Assembly (NCBI RefSeq): GCF_900156875.1
Contig: NZ_LT707409.1
Coordinates: 72,923-136,922 of the forward strand
DNA length: 64,000 nt
Direction: 5' to 3'
Source of the DNA: Robertmurraya dakarensis
GTDB lineage: Bacteria > Bacillota > Bacilli > Bacillales > Cytobacillaceae
Position 1 is the stretch's first letter. The number at the start of each line of letters is the position of its first letter. Below the pieces are notes generated by a model. That model did not search any database. It was not told where the DNA came from and saw only the letters and a program-made list of their open reading frames with translations. Below, one piece after another: positions 1 through 7,954 of this stretch. The position numbers and the translations under genes are program-made.

Positions 1-2
1 AG

Positions 3-59
3 GCAGTAAGCAAACTAGAACACCAAAGTAAGCCTTCAACTAAAACAGTATCTATATAA
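3..59 (+). CDS. C-terminal end of an upstream gene (partial)
   Basis: An open frame enters from the left edge and ends at TAA 57-59, giving about 18 hydrophilic residues ending in KTVSI. It is followed 11 bases later by a strong terminator, which is why I think it is a real gene end and not chance. Nothing about its function can be read from so short a tail. Confidence 0.35.
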   Translation, partial: AVSKLEHQSKPSTKTVSI

Positions 60-70
60 TAAGTAATCTC

Positions 71-111
71 AAGGTCTGAAGAACTAACTGTAGTTCTTTC
101 GGACCTTTTTA
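71..111 (+). terminator. Intrinsic terminator
   Basis: A stem of about 14 pairs (AGGTCTGAAGAACT against AGTTCTTTCGGACCT, one imperfect position) with a 6-base loop is followed by a T-run. It ends the transcript coming from the left edge. Confidence 0.85.
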
Positions 112-198
112 TTTTTTGTTGTTTGTAAAATTTGGTATTAGGTAAAAATTGGAATATACTGGATATAGGCTTAATTTAATTGGGAGTTCGTTATCATT

Positions 199-732
199 AT
201 GGTCAATACAATTTACGGTTTAATTTGGTTAGCGGCGTTATGGATATGGGGGGATTGGAAAAATTGGAAAAAATATTATCCAACCATCCTTTTTTTTATC
301 TTAGGAGATTTCTTGTATTTGTATTTGTTGTCAGATACTTATCCAATGTGGAAATATAATCCTGCTGAAGTAGATGGGAATGTAGGAATTACCAATACAC
401 ATATTTCGCTGTCGATTATATTAATTAAATATCCAGCGACGGTGTTAATCTATTTGTCAAAATTTCCAAAAGAAGATATGAAGAAACAGTGTTTGTATAT
501 CCTTTTTTGGGTGATGATTTATGCAGTAAATGAAATGGTTGATGTAAAAATCGGTTTGATTGAATATTTTAATGGCTGGAGCTATTGGTGGTCGATGCTT
601 TTTAATATCGCTATGTTTTTTATTTTACGAGTTCACTTTCGGAATCCTGTATGGGCATGGCTCCTTTCTGCCATTTTTATTATGTTTCTGTGGACAACCT
701 TTGATGTTCCCACAAGTATTGTTTTTCGTTGA
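199..732 (+). CDS. CBO0543-type integral membrane protein
   Basis: The product has 177 residues and is almost entirely hydrophobic, with about five or six membrane segments. It carries the WKNWKKYYPT motif after the first helix and an NGWSYWWS motif near residue 130, both of which I associate with the CBO0543 family of Bacillus and Clostridium. The function of the family is unknown to me. The ATG at 199 has only a weak ribosome binding site (GGGAG about 12 bases upstream). The gene stands alone between two terminators. A shorter, apparently damaged relative lies at 39869-40239 on the minus strand. Confidence 0.75.
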   Translation: MVNTIYGLIWLAALWIWGDWKNWKKYYPTILFFILGDFLYLYLLSDTYPMWKYNPAEVDGNVGITNTHISLSIILIKYPATVLIYLSKFPKEDMKKQCLYILFWVMIYAVNEMVDVKIGLIEYFNGWSYWWSMLFNIAMFFILRVHFRNPVWAWLLSAIFIMFLWTTFDVPTSIVFR

Positions 733-762
733 TTCTTCTAATTGTGAAAAAAGGAGCACTAT

Positions 763-803
763 AAGACCGGCTTTGTCTTGTAAGAACAAGGTGGTCTTCT
801 TTT
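763..803 (+). terminator. Intrinsic terminator
   Basis: The arms AAGACC and GGTCTT enclose a further CTTTGT/ACAAGG pairing, followed by a T-rich run. It terminates the membrane protein gene at 199-732. Confidence 0.75.
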
Positions 804-822
804 TATGTAGAGGAAAAAAGGA

Positions 823-873
823 TTGACAAGTAAGGTTGGAGTTGTTAAATTATACTGACGACCGTTCGGAAGG
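823..873 (+). promoter_or_regulatory. Promoter and likely TetR operator
   Basis: TTGACA at 823-828 is a good -35. The -10 could be TAAATT at 846-851 (17-base spacer); TATACT at 851-856 is closer to consensus but too far away. The GACCGTTCGGA sequence just downstream has CCG/CGG half sites and sits between promoter and start codon, a usual place for an autoregulatory TetR-family operator. The operator role is inferred. Confidence 0.5.
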
Positions 874-885
874 AAGAGGGATTCT

Positions 886-1467
886 ATGACATTTAATCAA
901 ATTAAGGAAGTGGCCTTAATTCACTTTGCTGAAAATGGTTATGAAGGGACATCGATGGCACAGATTGCAGACGATGTGGGGATTAAAAAACAGTCTATAT
1001 ACACTCATTTTAAGGGGAAAGATGAGTTATTTCTTCAGGTTTGCAGGGAAGTATTTTCAAATGAATTGAGAATGGTTGAACAATTTATAGATCATCATAA
1101 TCCACAACAGATAGATAAATTTTTATTAAATTTTCTAGTGCAATATTCCGAACGTTATGAGGAAAATGACTTTACTAAATTTTGGCTTAGAACTTCATTT
1201 TTTCCGCCGGCCCATCTTTATGATGTAGTCATGAAATATGTCTATGAGTATTTGGATAAAGTGGAAGAACTGCTATTACCGATAATACAAAAAGCAGTAA
1301 CGGAAGGAAAAGTCAGTTCTAGCGTTAGTGCGGATGCAGCTACAGTGGCTTTCCTGGGTGTATTAGATGGAATATTTGTGGAGATGCTTTATGGCGGATC
1401 ACAACGCTTAAAGAAAAGATTGGATGCGTCTTGGCAATTATATTGGAGAGGTTTATCAAAGGATTGA
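886..1467 (+). CDS. TetR/AcrR family regulator of the SMR pair
   Basis: This 193-residue protein has a TetR-type N-terminal helix-turn-helix at about residues 1-50 (FAENGYEGTSMAQIADDVG, then KKQSIYTHFKGKDELF) and a helical ligand-binding C-terminal half. TetR proteins repress nearby promoters until an effector binds. It lies 22 bases upstream of two small multidrug resistance genes on the same strand, an arrangement like yvdT-yvdS-yvdR of Bacillus subtilis, so it most likely represses that operon and itself. The effector cannot be read from the sequence. Confidence 0.9.
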   Translation: MTFNQIKEVALIHFAENGYEGTSMAQIADDVGIKKQSIYTHFKGKDELFLQVCREVFSNELRMVEQFIDHHNPQQIDKFLLNFLVQYSERYEENDFTKFWLRTSFFPPAHLYDVVMKYVYEYLDKVEELLLPIIQKAVTEGKVSSSVSADAATVAFLGVLDGIFVEMLYGGSQRLKKRLDASWQLYWRGLSKD

Positions 1468-1489
1468 CTGCTAGATAGGGGGAAATACG

Positions 1490-1831
1490 ATGAATCGAAA
1501 TTGGGCTCTTGTCATTATCGCTGGGATCATTGAGATCTTGTGGGCGATGGGATTGAAGTACTCGGACAGCTTTTTAACATGGACGGGGACAATTGTTCTT
1601 ATCCTTTTATCGTTTATTGTGTTGATTGAAGCTACAAAAAAGGTGCCGGTAGGAACTGCTTATGCTGTTTTTACAGGGATCGGAACAGCGGGGACGGTAT
1701 TATTTGAGATCATCTTTTTTGGAGAACCATTTGAATATACGAAAATGTTTTTCATTCTTATATTATTAGCTGGTGTTATCGGATTAAAACTTGTCACGGC
1801 AGAGCCGGATGAGAAAGAAGGTGTTTCCTAA
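1490..1831 (+). CDS. SMR family transporter subunit 1 (YvdS/YkkC-like)
   Basis: The 113-residue protein has the four membrane helices of the small multidrug resistance family. The conserved membrane Glu that couples proton and substrate is present in helix 1 (AGIIEILWA, residue 14), and helix 3 has the GTAYAVFTGIGTAG signature. Such proteins export cationic compounds or guanidinium by proton antiport. It overlaps the next SMR gene by one base, so the two probably form a heterodimer in the plasma membrane, as YkkCD and YvdRS do. I see no guanidine riboswitch; control appears to be through the TetR gene upstream. Confidence 0.92.
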   Translation: MNRNWALVIIAGIIEILWAMGLKYSDSFLTWTGTIVLILLSFIVLIEATKKVPVGTAYAVFTGIGTAGTVLFEIIFFGEPFEYTKMFFILILLAGVIGLKLVTAEPDEKEGVS

Positions 1832-2145
1832 TGGGATGGATTTTCCTGATTGTAGCTGGAGCTTTTGAAGTAGTGGGAGTAACAGGGTTAAATAAGGTCC
1901 TAAAATATAATAATATCCGGTCATATTTAATCTTATTCATCGGTTTTATTTTAAGTTTCAGTTTTCTGTCTTTAGCGATGGAAACACTTCCGATGGGGCT
2001 GTCTTATGCGGTCTGGACAGGGATCGGAACGATAGGCGGGGCAATCGTCGGTATGCTGTTTTATGGTGAGCCGAAAGATTGGAAACGACTTGTATTTATC
2101 GGGATGATTCTATCGGCCGTTGTGGGCTTGAAGTTATCATCTTGA
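1831..2145 (+). CDS. SMR family transporter subunit 2 (YvdR/YkkD-like)
   Basis: The second SMR subunit has 104 residues and four membrane helices. It has the helix 1 Glu (VAGAFEVVGVTGLNK) and the helix 3 signature GLSYAVWTGIGTIGG. The start codon overlaps the last base of the preceding gene, which implies translational coupling and equal dosage. The C-terminus is short (GLKLSS), whereas its partner has an extra charged tail, the usual asymmetry of paired SMR proteins. Drug or guanidinium export is the likely role; the actual substrate is unknown. Confidence 0.92.
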   Translation: MGWIFLIVAGAFEVVGVTGLNKVLKYNNIRSYLILFIGFILSFSFLSLAMETLPMGLSYAVWTGIGTIGGAIVGMLFYGEPKDWKRLVFIGMILSAVVGLKLSS

Positions 2146-2176
2146 GGACCTTCTAGATTGTATTCTTGATATTTAT

Positions 2177-2211
2177 AAAAAAAGCTTACCTAGCCTGGTA
2201 AGCTTTTTTTT
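2177..2211 (+). terminator. Intrinsic terminator of the TetR-SMR operon
   Basis: A 14-base arm (seven A then GCTTACC) is repeated in inverted form as GGTAAGC followed by eight T, around a 6-base loop. The A and T runs make it capable of acting in both directions. Confidence 0.9.
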
Positions 2212-2488
2212 GCATATTGGATTGGGCTAGTTTGAGATTGTGTGTGATTGATAAAAATATATAATTATACCACTAGTAATTACAGTTTGGCATAAAAAAA
2301 TATGAAAATATAAAAATAAATATGTAGTCAAAAACATATTCAGCAGTGTATATTAAAAAATGAAGTTACGTTTACTTTGACGTGCTGATGGTGGACTCTT
2401 CTGTTCGCTCTATCAATTAATGAATGCTGGCTCTAGTTAAAACAATCTAATTATTCTGAAAATTAAATAAATAAGAGGTTGATGAAAG
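2212..2488. other. AT-rich intergenic stretch, no gene seen
   Basis: Together with the terminator before it, this makes a gap of about 340 bases. It is very AT-rich and has stop codons in all frames. I see no clear promoter, RNA structure or repeat, apart from the ribosome binding site AGAGG near 2473. Confidence 0.5.
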
Positions 2489-3136
2489 TTGATAATGGAT
2501 GCTAAAGAATTAGCTTTAAAAGAACAAACCATTTTTAATCACATTGGTAATAAAATCATTACAGATGATCGTGAAATTAACATTATTGCTAGATTAGAAG
2601 AACCGCTAATCGTTATTTTAGGAAATGTCTTAAGCAATGAAGAATGTGATGAGCTAATTAGGTTCTCAGAGGATAGACTACAGCGTTCAAAGATTGCAAA
2701 TGCACTAGAAGTAGATGAACAGAGATCAAGCAGCAGCATGTTTTTTCAAGAAGGCGAAAATGAAGTAGTTGCGAGAGTAGAGAAAAGAGTCTCTCAAATT
2801 ATGGGTATTCCCGTTGAACATGGTGAAGGTCTTCAAGTTCTTAATTATAAAGTAGGTCAAGAGTTCAAAGCTCACTTTGACTTCTTTTCGTCGGCAAATG
2901 CTAATCCAAGAATTAGCACGCTTGTCATGTATTTAAACGACGTAGAGCAAGGCGGCGAAACTTATTTTCCAAAACTAAATTTTTCAGTCTCTCCTCAAAA
3001 AGGAATGGCTGTCTATTTCGAATATTTTTATAATGATCAAACTTTAAATGACTTAACATTACATGGCGGAGCACCTGTTATCATTGGTGATAAATGGGCT
3101 GCGACACAGTGGATGAGAAGAAAAAGAGTGAACTAA
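2489..3136 (+). CDS. 2OG-Fe(II) oxygenase, prolyl 4-hydroxylase-like
   Basis: The 215-residue protein has the Fe(II)/2-oxoglutarate dioxygenase fold signature: H129-x-D131 (KAHFDFF), a distal His (LTLHGGAP, about residue 192) and the 2-oxoglutarate-binding Lys about ten residues later (GDKWAATQW). It resembles the small bacterial collagen-type prolyl 4-hydroxylase of Bacillus anthracis. The substrate is unknown; collagen-like exosporium proteins or ribosomal and elongation factors are the usual suggestions. A TTG start at 2489 is chosen because AGAGG lies 11 bases upstream; the ATG at 2495 would be too far. It is a single-gene unit. Confidence 0.85.
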   Translation: MIMDAKELALKEQTIFNHIGNKIITDDREINIIARLEEPLIVILGNVLSNEECDELIRFSEDRLQRSKIANALEVDEQRSSSSMFFQEGENEVVARVEKRVSQIMGIPVEHGEGLQVLNYKVGQEFKAHFDFFSSANANPRISTLVMYLNDVEQGGETYFPKLNFSVSPQKGMAVYFEYFYNDQTLNDLTLHGGAPVIIGDKWAATQWMRRKRVN

Positions 3137-3170
3137 TCTTTCTATATATACAATTGAACAAACATAAATA

Positions 3171-3206
3171 GACTTGGCTCTGTATTTAGAGCTTAGTCTT
3201 TTTTTA
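3171..3206 (+). terminator. Intrinsic terminator
   Basis: GACTTGGCTC pairs with GAGCTTAGTC (two internal mismatches) around an 8-base loop, followed by eight T. It ends the oxygenase transcript. Confidence 0.85.
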
Positions 3207-3336
3207 TTATTTCAGAAGAATTGATGTTAAATAGTCTGTGTGTAATAATGGAAATTACTACAAATTCGTTTCATCTTTCTCGAGATGAAGCGGGTTTTAC
3301 GAAAAAAAAAGGAGACCTCGAAGGGAGAGTTGTTAA

Positions 3337-3780
3337 ATGGAAATCTATCAAGCTAGTGTGAAAGATCTAGAAGGAGTGTCAAGACTATTTAATTTGTACC
3401 GTGAGTTTTATCAGCAAGAGTCAGATCTAGAAGGTGCAAGGGAGTATATAAAGGAACGTTTGGAAAATAATGATTCTGTTATTTTTGTCGTAAGAGATAA
3501 TAAAAAGTATGCAGGTTTTACTCAACTTTATCCAACTTTTTCGTCCATTTCGATGAGAAGAGCCTGGATTTTAAATGACTTGTATGTAGAAGCTGAAGCA
3601 AGAAAACAGGGCGTTGGGGAGATGCTTTTGCAAAAAGCGAAAGACTATGCAGTTGAAACAGGTGCTAAAAGCATCAGTTTGAGTACGGCACCAGATAATG
3701 ATTCAGCACAGAGACTGTATGAAAAGAATGGGTATGTGCGGGACTCTCAGTTTTATCAATATGAATTGTATTTAGGATAA
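3337..3780 (+). CDS. GNAT family N-acetyltransferase
   Basis: The 147-residue protein has the single-domain GNAT fold. The acetyl-CoA loop motif A is clear at about residues 84-100 (LNDLYVEAEARKQGVGEMLL) and motif B at about 125-135 (SAQRLYEKNGYVRD). Members transfer the acetyl group from acetyl-CoA to an amine; the acceptor is unknown. The ATG at 3337 follows GGGAGAG with suitable spacing. It is probably monocistronic. Confidence 0.88.
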   Translation: MEIYQASVKDLEGVSRLFNLYREFYQQESDLEGAREYIKERLENNDSVIFVVRDNKKYAGFTQLYPTFSSISMRRAWILNDLYVEAEARKQGVGEMLLQKAKDYAVETGAKSISLSTAPDNDSAQRLYEKNGYVRDSQFYQYELYLG

Positions 3781-3782
3781 TA

Positions 3783-3802
3783 AAAAACCGCATAGTGCGG
3801 TC
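3783..3802. terminator. Short convergent hairpin
   Basis: ACCGCA and TGCGGT pair around a two-base TA centre, between two genes that converge. On the minus strand it is followed by a run of T (from the AATAAAAA on the plus strand), so it probably terminates the small minus-strand gene. Confidence 0.55.
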
Positions 3803-3805
3803 TCG

Positions 3806-3952
3806 TTATAGATCTGCATTGTCGTTGTAATCGTAGCGGAATCCGTCTTTTTGTGCGGGTACGTTTTCCTTTGCTTGAGGATCGTTGGAATTTTGCAATG
3901 CTTGTTCCTCCATACTCATGTTATTGTTTTGCTGATCTTTATTGTCTCTCAT
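3806..3952 (-). CDS. Small hydrophilic acidic protein (48 aa)
   Basis: The start is the ATG at 3952 because AGGAGG lies 8-9 bases upstream of it; the longer frame has no such site. The product is very polar, rich in Asn, Gln, Asp and Lys (NKDQQNNNMSMEEQ) and ends GFRYDYNDNADL. It has no membrane segment or Cys and looks disordered. I do not recognise a family; small proteins of this composition in Bacillus are often spore-associated, but that is only a guess here. Confidence 0.65.
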   Translation of the reverse strand: MRDNKDQQNNNMSMEEQALQNSNDPQAKENVPAQKDGFRYDYNDNADL

Positions 3953-4042
3953 AGTTTTCGGCCTCCTAGTATCAATTGTACAATGCATATTGTTCCTGGG
4001 AATACCCTGTATTATTCAATTAAGTAAAGGGTAACATCAATA

Positions 4043-4276
4043 ATGTCGAATTTAAAAACAGATATTGAAGAATTCATTGCTTTAACTGAAATACCTGCGG
4101 TCGCAGAAGAGATTCATCGAGAATTGGTGGCGAAAAATGAAGTGCTGCTCGCAGAAATTAATCAAGTGTTGGTAAATGGTCACCTAGCGTTAGATCAATT
4201 GGAGAGTTCACAATTATTTACAACCATTAATGAAATGACTGGCCTCATCCAACGAATTGAAAATTTAGTGCAATAA
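4043..4276 (+). CDS. Small helical protein of unknown function (77 aa)
   Basis: The product is an acidic, fully helical 77-residue polypeptide with heptad-like spacing of Ile and Leu (EIHRELVAKNEVLLAEINQVL), so it could form a short coiled coil. There is no signal peptide. The ATG follows AAAGGG at about 10 bases. I do not recognise it. It is transcribed away from the small minus-strand gene at 3806-3952. Confidence 0.6.
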   Translation: MSNLKTDIEEFIALTEIPAVAEEIHRELVAKNEVLLAEINQVLVNGHLALDQLESSQLFTTINEMTGLIQRIENLVQ

Positions 4277-4302
4277 ACTGATCTTTGGGATGTTTTTGAG
4301 GA

Positions 4303-4571
4303 TTGACAATTTTTATCAATTCATTTAAAGTTACTATAAATAAATGAACGGAAGGGTGACCCAACTTAATGAAGTACTAATCCTATTTTACGAGAACAAC
4401 TAATTGAAAGGTATTTTCTAGCAGGAGTTTTCTGCTTATTTTTGCTGCCTTCAATTAGCGTTTTCAGGATAGGGCTGGACTTCTATAGTTGAACCTAAAG
4501 GGCGAAGTCTCTTTGTTGTGTCATCTATATGTATGCCTCCTATTCTGGAATGTGGATAGGGGGCATTTTTT
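4303..4571 (+). promoter_or_regulatory. Leader with transcription attenuator for the ABC-F gene
   Basis: The roughly 300-base leader of the ABC-F gene begins near a TTGACA box at 4303 and holds several structures. A tiny reading frame (ATG AAG TAC TAA, 4369-4380) sits 10 bases after a GGGTG ribosome site. A long hairpin follows (arms 4400-4411 and 4446-4456, CTAATTGAAAGG against CCTTCAATTAG) with an inner AGCAG/CTGCT stem. A terminator lies at 4534-4571. GGATAGGGC at 4467-4475 copies the 3' arm of that terminator (GGATAGGGGGC), so it can pair with the 5' arm and act as antiterminator. Drug-induced readthrough by ribosome stalling is known for vmlR and lmo0919-type genes; here it is inferred. 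Confidence 0.7.
4534..4571 (+). terminator. Leader terminator (attenuator) before ABC-F gene
   Basis: A 12-pair stem (TGCCTCCTATTC against GGATAGGGGGCA, with G-T pairs) and an 8-base loop is followed directly by six T. It stands 33 bases before the start codon of the ABC-F gene, so it would block expression by default. Confidence 0.88.
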
Positions 4572-4604
4572 GTTCCCGAAAAATGGAAATCAGGGGATGA
4601 TAGG

Positions 4605-6173
4605 ATGCTATTAATTGAAGCATTACACATAAAGCACTATGTAAAGGATCGATTGTTGTTAAATGTAGAGAGATTACAAATTCATAAGCACGATCGGATC
4701 GGGCTGGTAGGGCGTAATGGCAGTGGAAAAACAACTTTGTTGAATGTGCTGGCAGGGCATCTTCCTCCGGAAAATGGGGCTGTAAAAGTCCATGCACATT
4801 GTGAACTGCTGCCTCAACTTAAAAGAACAGATACGTCGAAAAGCGGCGGTGAAGTAACCCAAGAGTATATTAATGAGGCACTTGTAAAGGACCCAGCAGT
4901 ATTGCTTGCTGATGAACCAACGACCAATCTTGATACAGAGCATATTGAATGGCTGGAAAAGAAACTCGAGCACTGGAGTGGAGCTTATGTGGTGGTTTCT
5001 CATGATCGGGCGTTTCTTGACTCTGTTTGCACATCAATTTGGGAAGTCGATGAAGGTCATCTGAAAGAATATAAAGGAAATTATAGCGATTATGCGGAGC
5101 AAAAAGAATTAGAGCTTCAGGGAAGAAAGGCCGCATATGAAAAATATGAAATAAAGAAAAAGCAGTTAGAAGAGGCCTTGAAATTAAAAGAGAAAAAAGC
5201 GGAGAAAGCCACTAAAGCCCCTAAAAAAGTAAGCAATATAGAGGCGAAAAAAGCGAAACCATATTTTGCGAAAAAACAAAAAAAGCTGCAAAAAACAGCA
5301 AAAGCGCTGGAGACAAGATTAGAAAAACTAGAAAAAGTTGAGAAAGTGAAGGAGACAGCTCCTCTAAAAATGAACCTGCCAAATGCAGATCATTTTAATG
5401 GGCGAATCATTCTTCGTGTAGAGGACCTGAAAGGGAAAGTTGGCAAACGTATTTTGTGGAACAATACTAGTTTTCAAGTTCGCGGCGGCGATAAGTTAGC
5501 TGTAATTGGTTCTAACGGCTGCGGAAAGACCACTCTGATAAAAAAGATCATCCATCGAGAGGATGGGGTTTCCATTTCTCCCGCGATGAAAATGGGGTAT
5601 TTTAGTCAAAATTTAAACATTCTTGATGTTGAGAAGTCCATTTTAGAAAATGTTCAATCATGTTCAAAGCAGGATGAAAGCTTCATTCGAACTGTGCTGG
5701 CAAGACTGCACTTCTTTAGGGAAGATGTCCATAAGAGTGTCGGGGTATTAAGTGGCGGTGAGCGAGTGAAAGTTGCGTTTGCAAAAATCTTTTTAAGTGA
5801 TATTAACACGTTAATTTTGGATGAACCGACAAATTACCTTGATATAGAAGGTGTTAATGGACTGGAATCGCTGCTAAGAGAATATGAAGGCACGGTGATT
5901 TTTGTAACGCATGACCGAAGGCTGATTGAAAATGTTGCGACGCGCATGTTGGTGTTCCATGATCAAATGATTAAGGTGTTTGAAGGAACATATGAGCAGT
6001 ATCAACAAAAAGATGAACAGAAAAGTTATCGTGATGATAGGGAGGATAAAAAACTTGTCCTTGAAACGAAAATATCAGAAGTACTAAGCCGCTTGAGTGT
6101 TGAACCTAGCGAAGAATTGGAAAAGGAGTTTCAAAGACTGCTGAAAGAAAAAAGGGAATTGGAGCTTAAGTGA
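4605..6173 (+). CDS. ABC-F ribosomal protection protein (Vga/VmlR type)
   Basis: The 522-residue protein has two ATP-binding domains and no membrane segment. The first has Walker A GRNGSGKTT (about 37-45), signature SGGE and Walker B LLADEPTTNLD; the second has GSNGCGKTT, LSGGERVKVAF and LILDEPTNYLD. A long Lys/Glu-rich linker (about residues 165-260) separates them; in this family its tip reaches into the ribosome and displaces bound antibiotics. Vga and VmlR relatives protect against lincosamides, streptogramin A and pleuromutilins. The attenuated leader fits such an inducible resistance gene. The drug range cannot be told from sequence. Confidence 0.88.
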   Translation: MLLIEALHIKHYVKDRLLLNVERLQIHKHDRIGLVGRNGSGKTTLLNVLAGHLPPENGAVKVHAHCELLPQLKRTDTSKSGGEVTQEYINEALVKDPAVLLADEPTTNLDTEHIEWLEKKLEHWSGAYVVVSHDRAFLDSVCTSIWEVDEGHLKEYKGNYSDYAEQKELELQGRKAAYEKYEIKKKQLEEALKLKEKKAEKATKAPKKVSNIEAKKAKPYFAKKQKKLQKTAKALETRLEKLEKVEKVKETAPLKMNLPNADHFNGRIILRVEDLKGKVGKRILWNNTSFQVRGGDKLAVIGSNGCGKTTLIKKIIHREDGVSISPAMKMGYFSQNLNILDVEKSILENVQSCSKQDESFIRTVLARLHFFREDVHKSVGVLSGGERVKVAFAKIFLSDINTLILDEPTNYLDIEGVNGLESLLREYEGTVIFVTHDRRLIENVATRMLVFHDQMIKVFEGTYEQYQQKDEQKSYRDDREDKKLVLETKISEVLSRLSVEPSEELEKEFQRLLKEKRELELK

Positions 6174-6181
6174 GGAAGATG

Positions 6182-6207
6182 GAGAGTCTTGTATAATGAA
6201 GACTCTC
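6182..6207 (+). repeat. Perfect 9-bp inverted repeat in the ABC-F/GNAT gap
   Basis: GAGAGTCTT and AAGACTCTC are perfect inverted copies around an 8-base loop, directly after the ABC-F stop codon. There is no T-run, so it is more likely an RNA processing or stability hairpin, or a weak terminator. It covers an upstream ATG at 6196, which argues for the later start of the next gene. Confidence 0.6.
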
Positions 6208-6228
6208 TTAAAAAGGGGAGTTCAAGAG

Positions 6229-7107
6229 ATGAATCAATTAATGTTTATTAAAGATTATAAGCATAACGACGGTTTTAGGAATAGTTTTAATGAACTGGCT
6301 TTAAAGGTATTCGGTATAGAGTTTGAGGATTGGTACCAAAAGGGGTTTTGGAATAACCGCTATATCCCTTTTTCTTATATCGAGGGTTCTAAAGTTGTCG
6401 CAAATGTATCAGTGAATGAGCTGGATTTGGTTATGGATGGTGTAAAATACAGGGCAATTCAAATTGGGACGGTAATGACTCATCCTGATTATCGAAATCA
6501 AGGTTTAGCTGCTAAATTGATGAATAAGGTGTTAGAGGAATACAGGGAATACGAATTTATGTACCTATTTGCTAACAGATCGGTTCTGGATTTTTATCCA
6601 AAGTTTGGGTTTATTTCTGTGGATGAATATCAATTTACCATGGACGCTTCATCGGCAGCTGCGGGTTTCCCAAGTATACGTAAACTCGATGGTACTAGTC
6701 TTGAAGATTTGAATTTCATCTATCAATTTGCCACGGAAAGGATTCCTGTATCACAGCGTTTTGGAACGGTAAGTGCACAAGGGATATTAATGTTTCATTG
6801 TATGGGTCCTTTTTGTGATGATGTTTATTATCTGGAAGATGAGGAAGCGGTAGTTATTTTTAAAAGAGAAGAGGAGAGATTGGATCTCTTTGATATCATT
6901 TCAAAGAAAGAAGTAGCAATAAAACGAATCCTGACAAAAATTATTGATTGCCAGACTAAGAAAGTTGTGTTTCATTTTACACCTGACTATGAAGAAATTC
7001 AGATTAAGTCGCATCTATTAAATGGGGATGAAGTATTATTTGTAAGGGCGAATGGTGACCTTAGTTTTCCGATGCATAGTAAACACCCGGTTACTTCTCA
7101 AGCATAG
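6229..7107 (+). CDS. GNAT family N-acetyltransferase (Eis-like size)
   Basis: The start is ATG 6229, preceded by AAGGGGAG; an in-frame ATG at 6196 lies within a hairpin and has no ribosome site. The 292-residue protein has a GNAT domain in the first half (about residues 70-130: IQIGTVMTHPDYRNQGLAAKLM with the acetyl-CoA loop, then VLDFYPKFGFISVDEYQF) and a second half of about 150 residues that I cannot assign. Two-part GNATs of this size include Eis-type enzymes. It is 55 bases after the ABC-F gene and may be co-transcribed, but a resistance role is not shown. Confidence 0.82.
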   Translation: MNQLMFIKDYKHNDGFRNSFNELALKVFGIEFEDWYQKGFWNNRYIPFSYIEGSKVVANVSVNELDLVMDGVKYRAIQIGTVMTHPDYRNQGLAAKLMNKVLEEYREYEFMYLFANRSVLDFYPKFGFISVDEYQFTMDASSAAAGFPSIRKLDGTSLEDLNFIYQFATERIPVSQRFGTVSAQGILMFHCMGPFCDDVYYLEDEEAVVIFKREEERLDLFDIISKKEVAIKRILTKIIDCQTKKVVFHFTPDYEEIQIKSHLLNGDEVLFVRANGDLSFPMHSKHPVTSQA

Positions 7108-7197
7108 GAAAGCTTTGAATAAAAAAGAGGATTAGGCTTCTTAAATAAAAGGGCGTTTGTGGTACGGGGCCGGTCTGCCTAACCGGTAACAAAGTTG

Positions 7198-7231
7198 AAC
7201 CTGTCTGAAAACATGGGAATTCAGACAGGTT
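7198..7231. repeat. Perfect 12-bp inverted repeat
   Basis: AACCTGTCTGAA and TTCAGACAGGTT are perfect inverted copies around 10 bases, between convergent genes. No T-run follows on either strand. A CCTGTCTGAA fragment recurs near 47108. Confidence 0.6.
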
Positions 7232-7276
7232 GACGTGGGAGATGCTGGTAATAATCTATAAAACGTGAATAGCAGG

Positions 7277-7801
7277 CTAGTCTTGAATTTTTAAATGCTT
7301 GACCCATTCTTCATTTTCGCTTTGTCCATAAACCCCAATAAATGTGCTAGTATAGCGAACAAATGCGACAAGAGAGACGATTTCTGCCAGCTGATTTTTT
7401 GAAGCAATGTCCTCAATGTCATTGATGATGTCACGATCAACTTGAAGGGGATTGATGGCTAGAGATTTAGCTAGTTTCGCATAGAGAATTTGTTGGTCGT
7501 TCATCCGGGCTGGGTATTGTTCATTTAACAGCTCTTTAAGGTCATCCCTTGACCAGCCCATTCGCTTCAAAATCATATAATGTGCTTCCACGAGACGATC
7601 TGATCCGATTGTGTGACCTACCACAGCTGCACAAATTCTTTTGTCCTCGTCAGATGCTTGGCCAGTGAAAAAGGTAGGTGCAGACAAATACCATACACGA
7701 GAAACGACTCCAGCATCCGCCATTGCGTAATAGGTGTCAGGAACTCCACCGTAATATTCTTTAATCATATCTAGTGTTTTTTGCGTTTTTTCATCGTACA
7801 T
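7277..7801 (-). CDS. Carboxymuconolactone decarboxylase/AhpD-fold protein
   Basis: The start is ATG 7801, nine bases after AAAGGGG. The 174-residue all-helical protein resembles the AhpD/CMD superfamily (TFFTGQASDEDKRICAAVVGHTIGSDRLVEAHYMI, then an Arg/Glu-rich helix and a second repeat-like half). AhpD-type members use a CxxC pair with a following His for peroxidase or disulfide chemistry; here the CxxC pair is missing (SDRLVEAH at that place), so a thiol peroxidase role is unlikely. It stands alone on the minus strand. The function is not known. Confidence 0.7.
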   Translation of the reverse strand: MYDEKTQKTLDMIKEYYGGVPDTYYAMADAGVVSRVWYLSAPTFFTGQASDEDKRICAAVVGHTIGSDRLVEAHYMILKRMGWSRDDLKELLNEQYPARMNDQQILYAKLAKSLAINPLQVDRDIINDIEDIASKNQLAEIVSLVAFVRYTSTFIGVYGQSENEEWVKHLKIQD

Positions 7802-7954
7802 ATACGACACCCCTTTGTTATTGAAAAATATGAATTTTCCAAAAATATAATCTATTATATTGTAGCATTTTTTTGGGCGAAGTTACAAAAGATTTCTGTG
7901 TGTAAATCAACTTGCAATAAATTTATTGATAGGAAGGCTGCTTAGCAGCTTAAG

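Noticed and set aside
4344-4403. 19-residue leader peptide (starting ATG 4344) in the ABC-F leader
   Set aside because: The frame exists but has no ribosome binding site and would start at the presumed promoter. The three-codon frame at 4369 has a better site.
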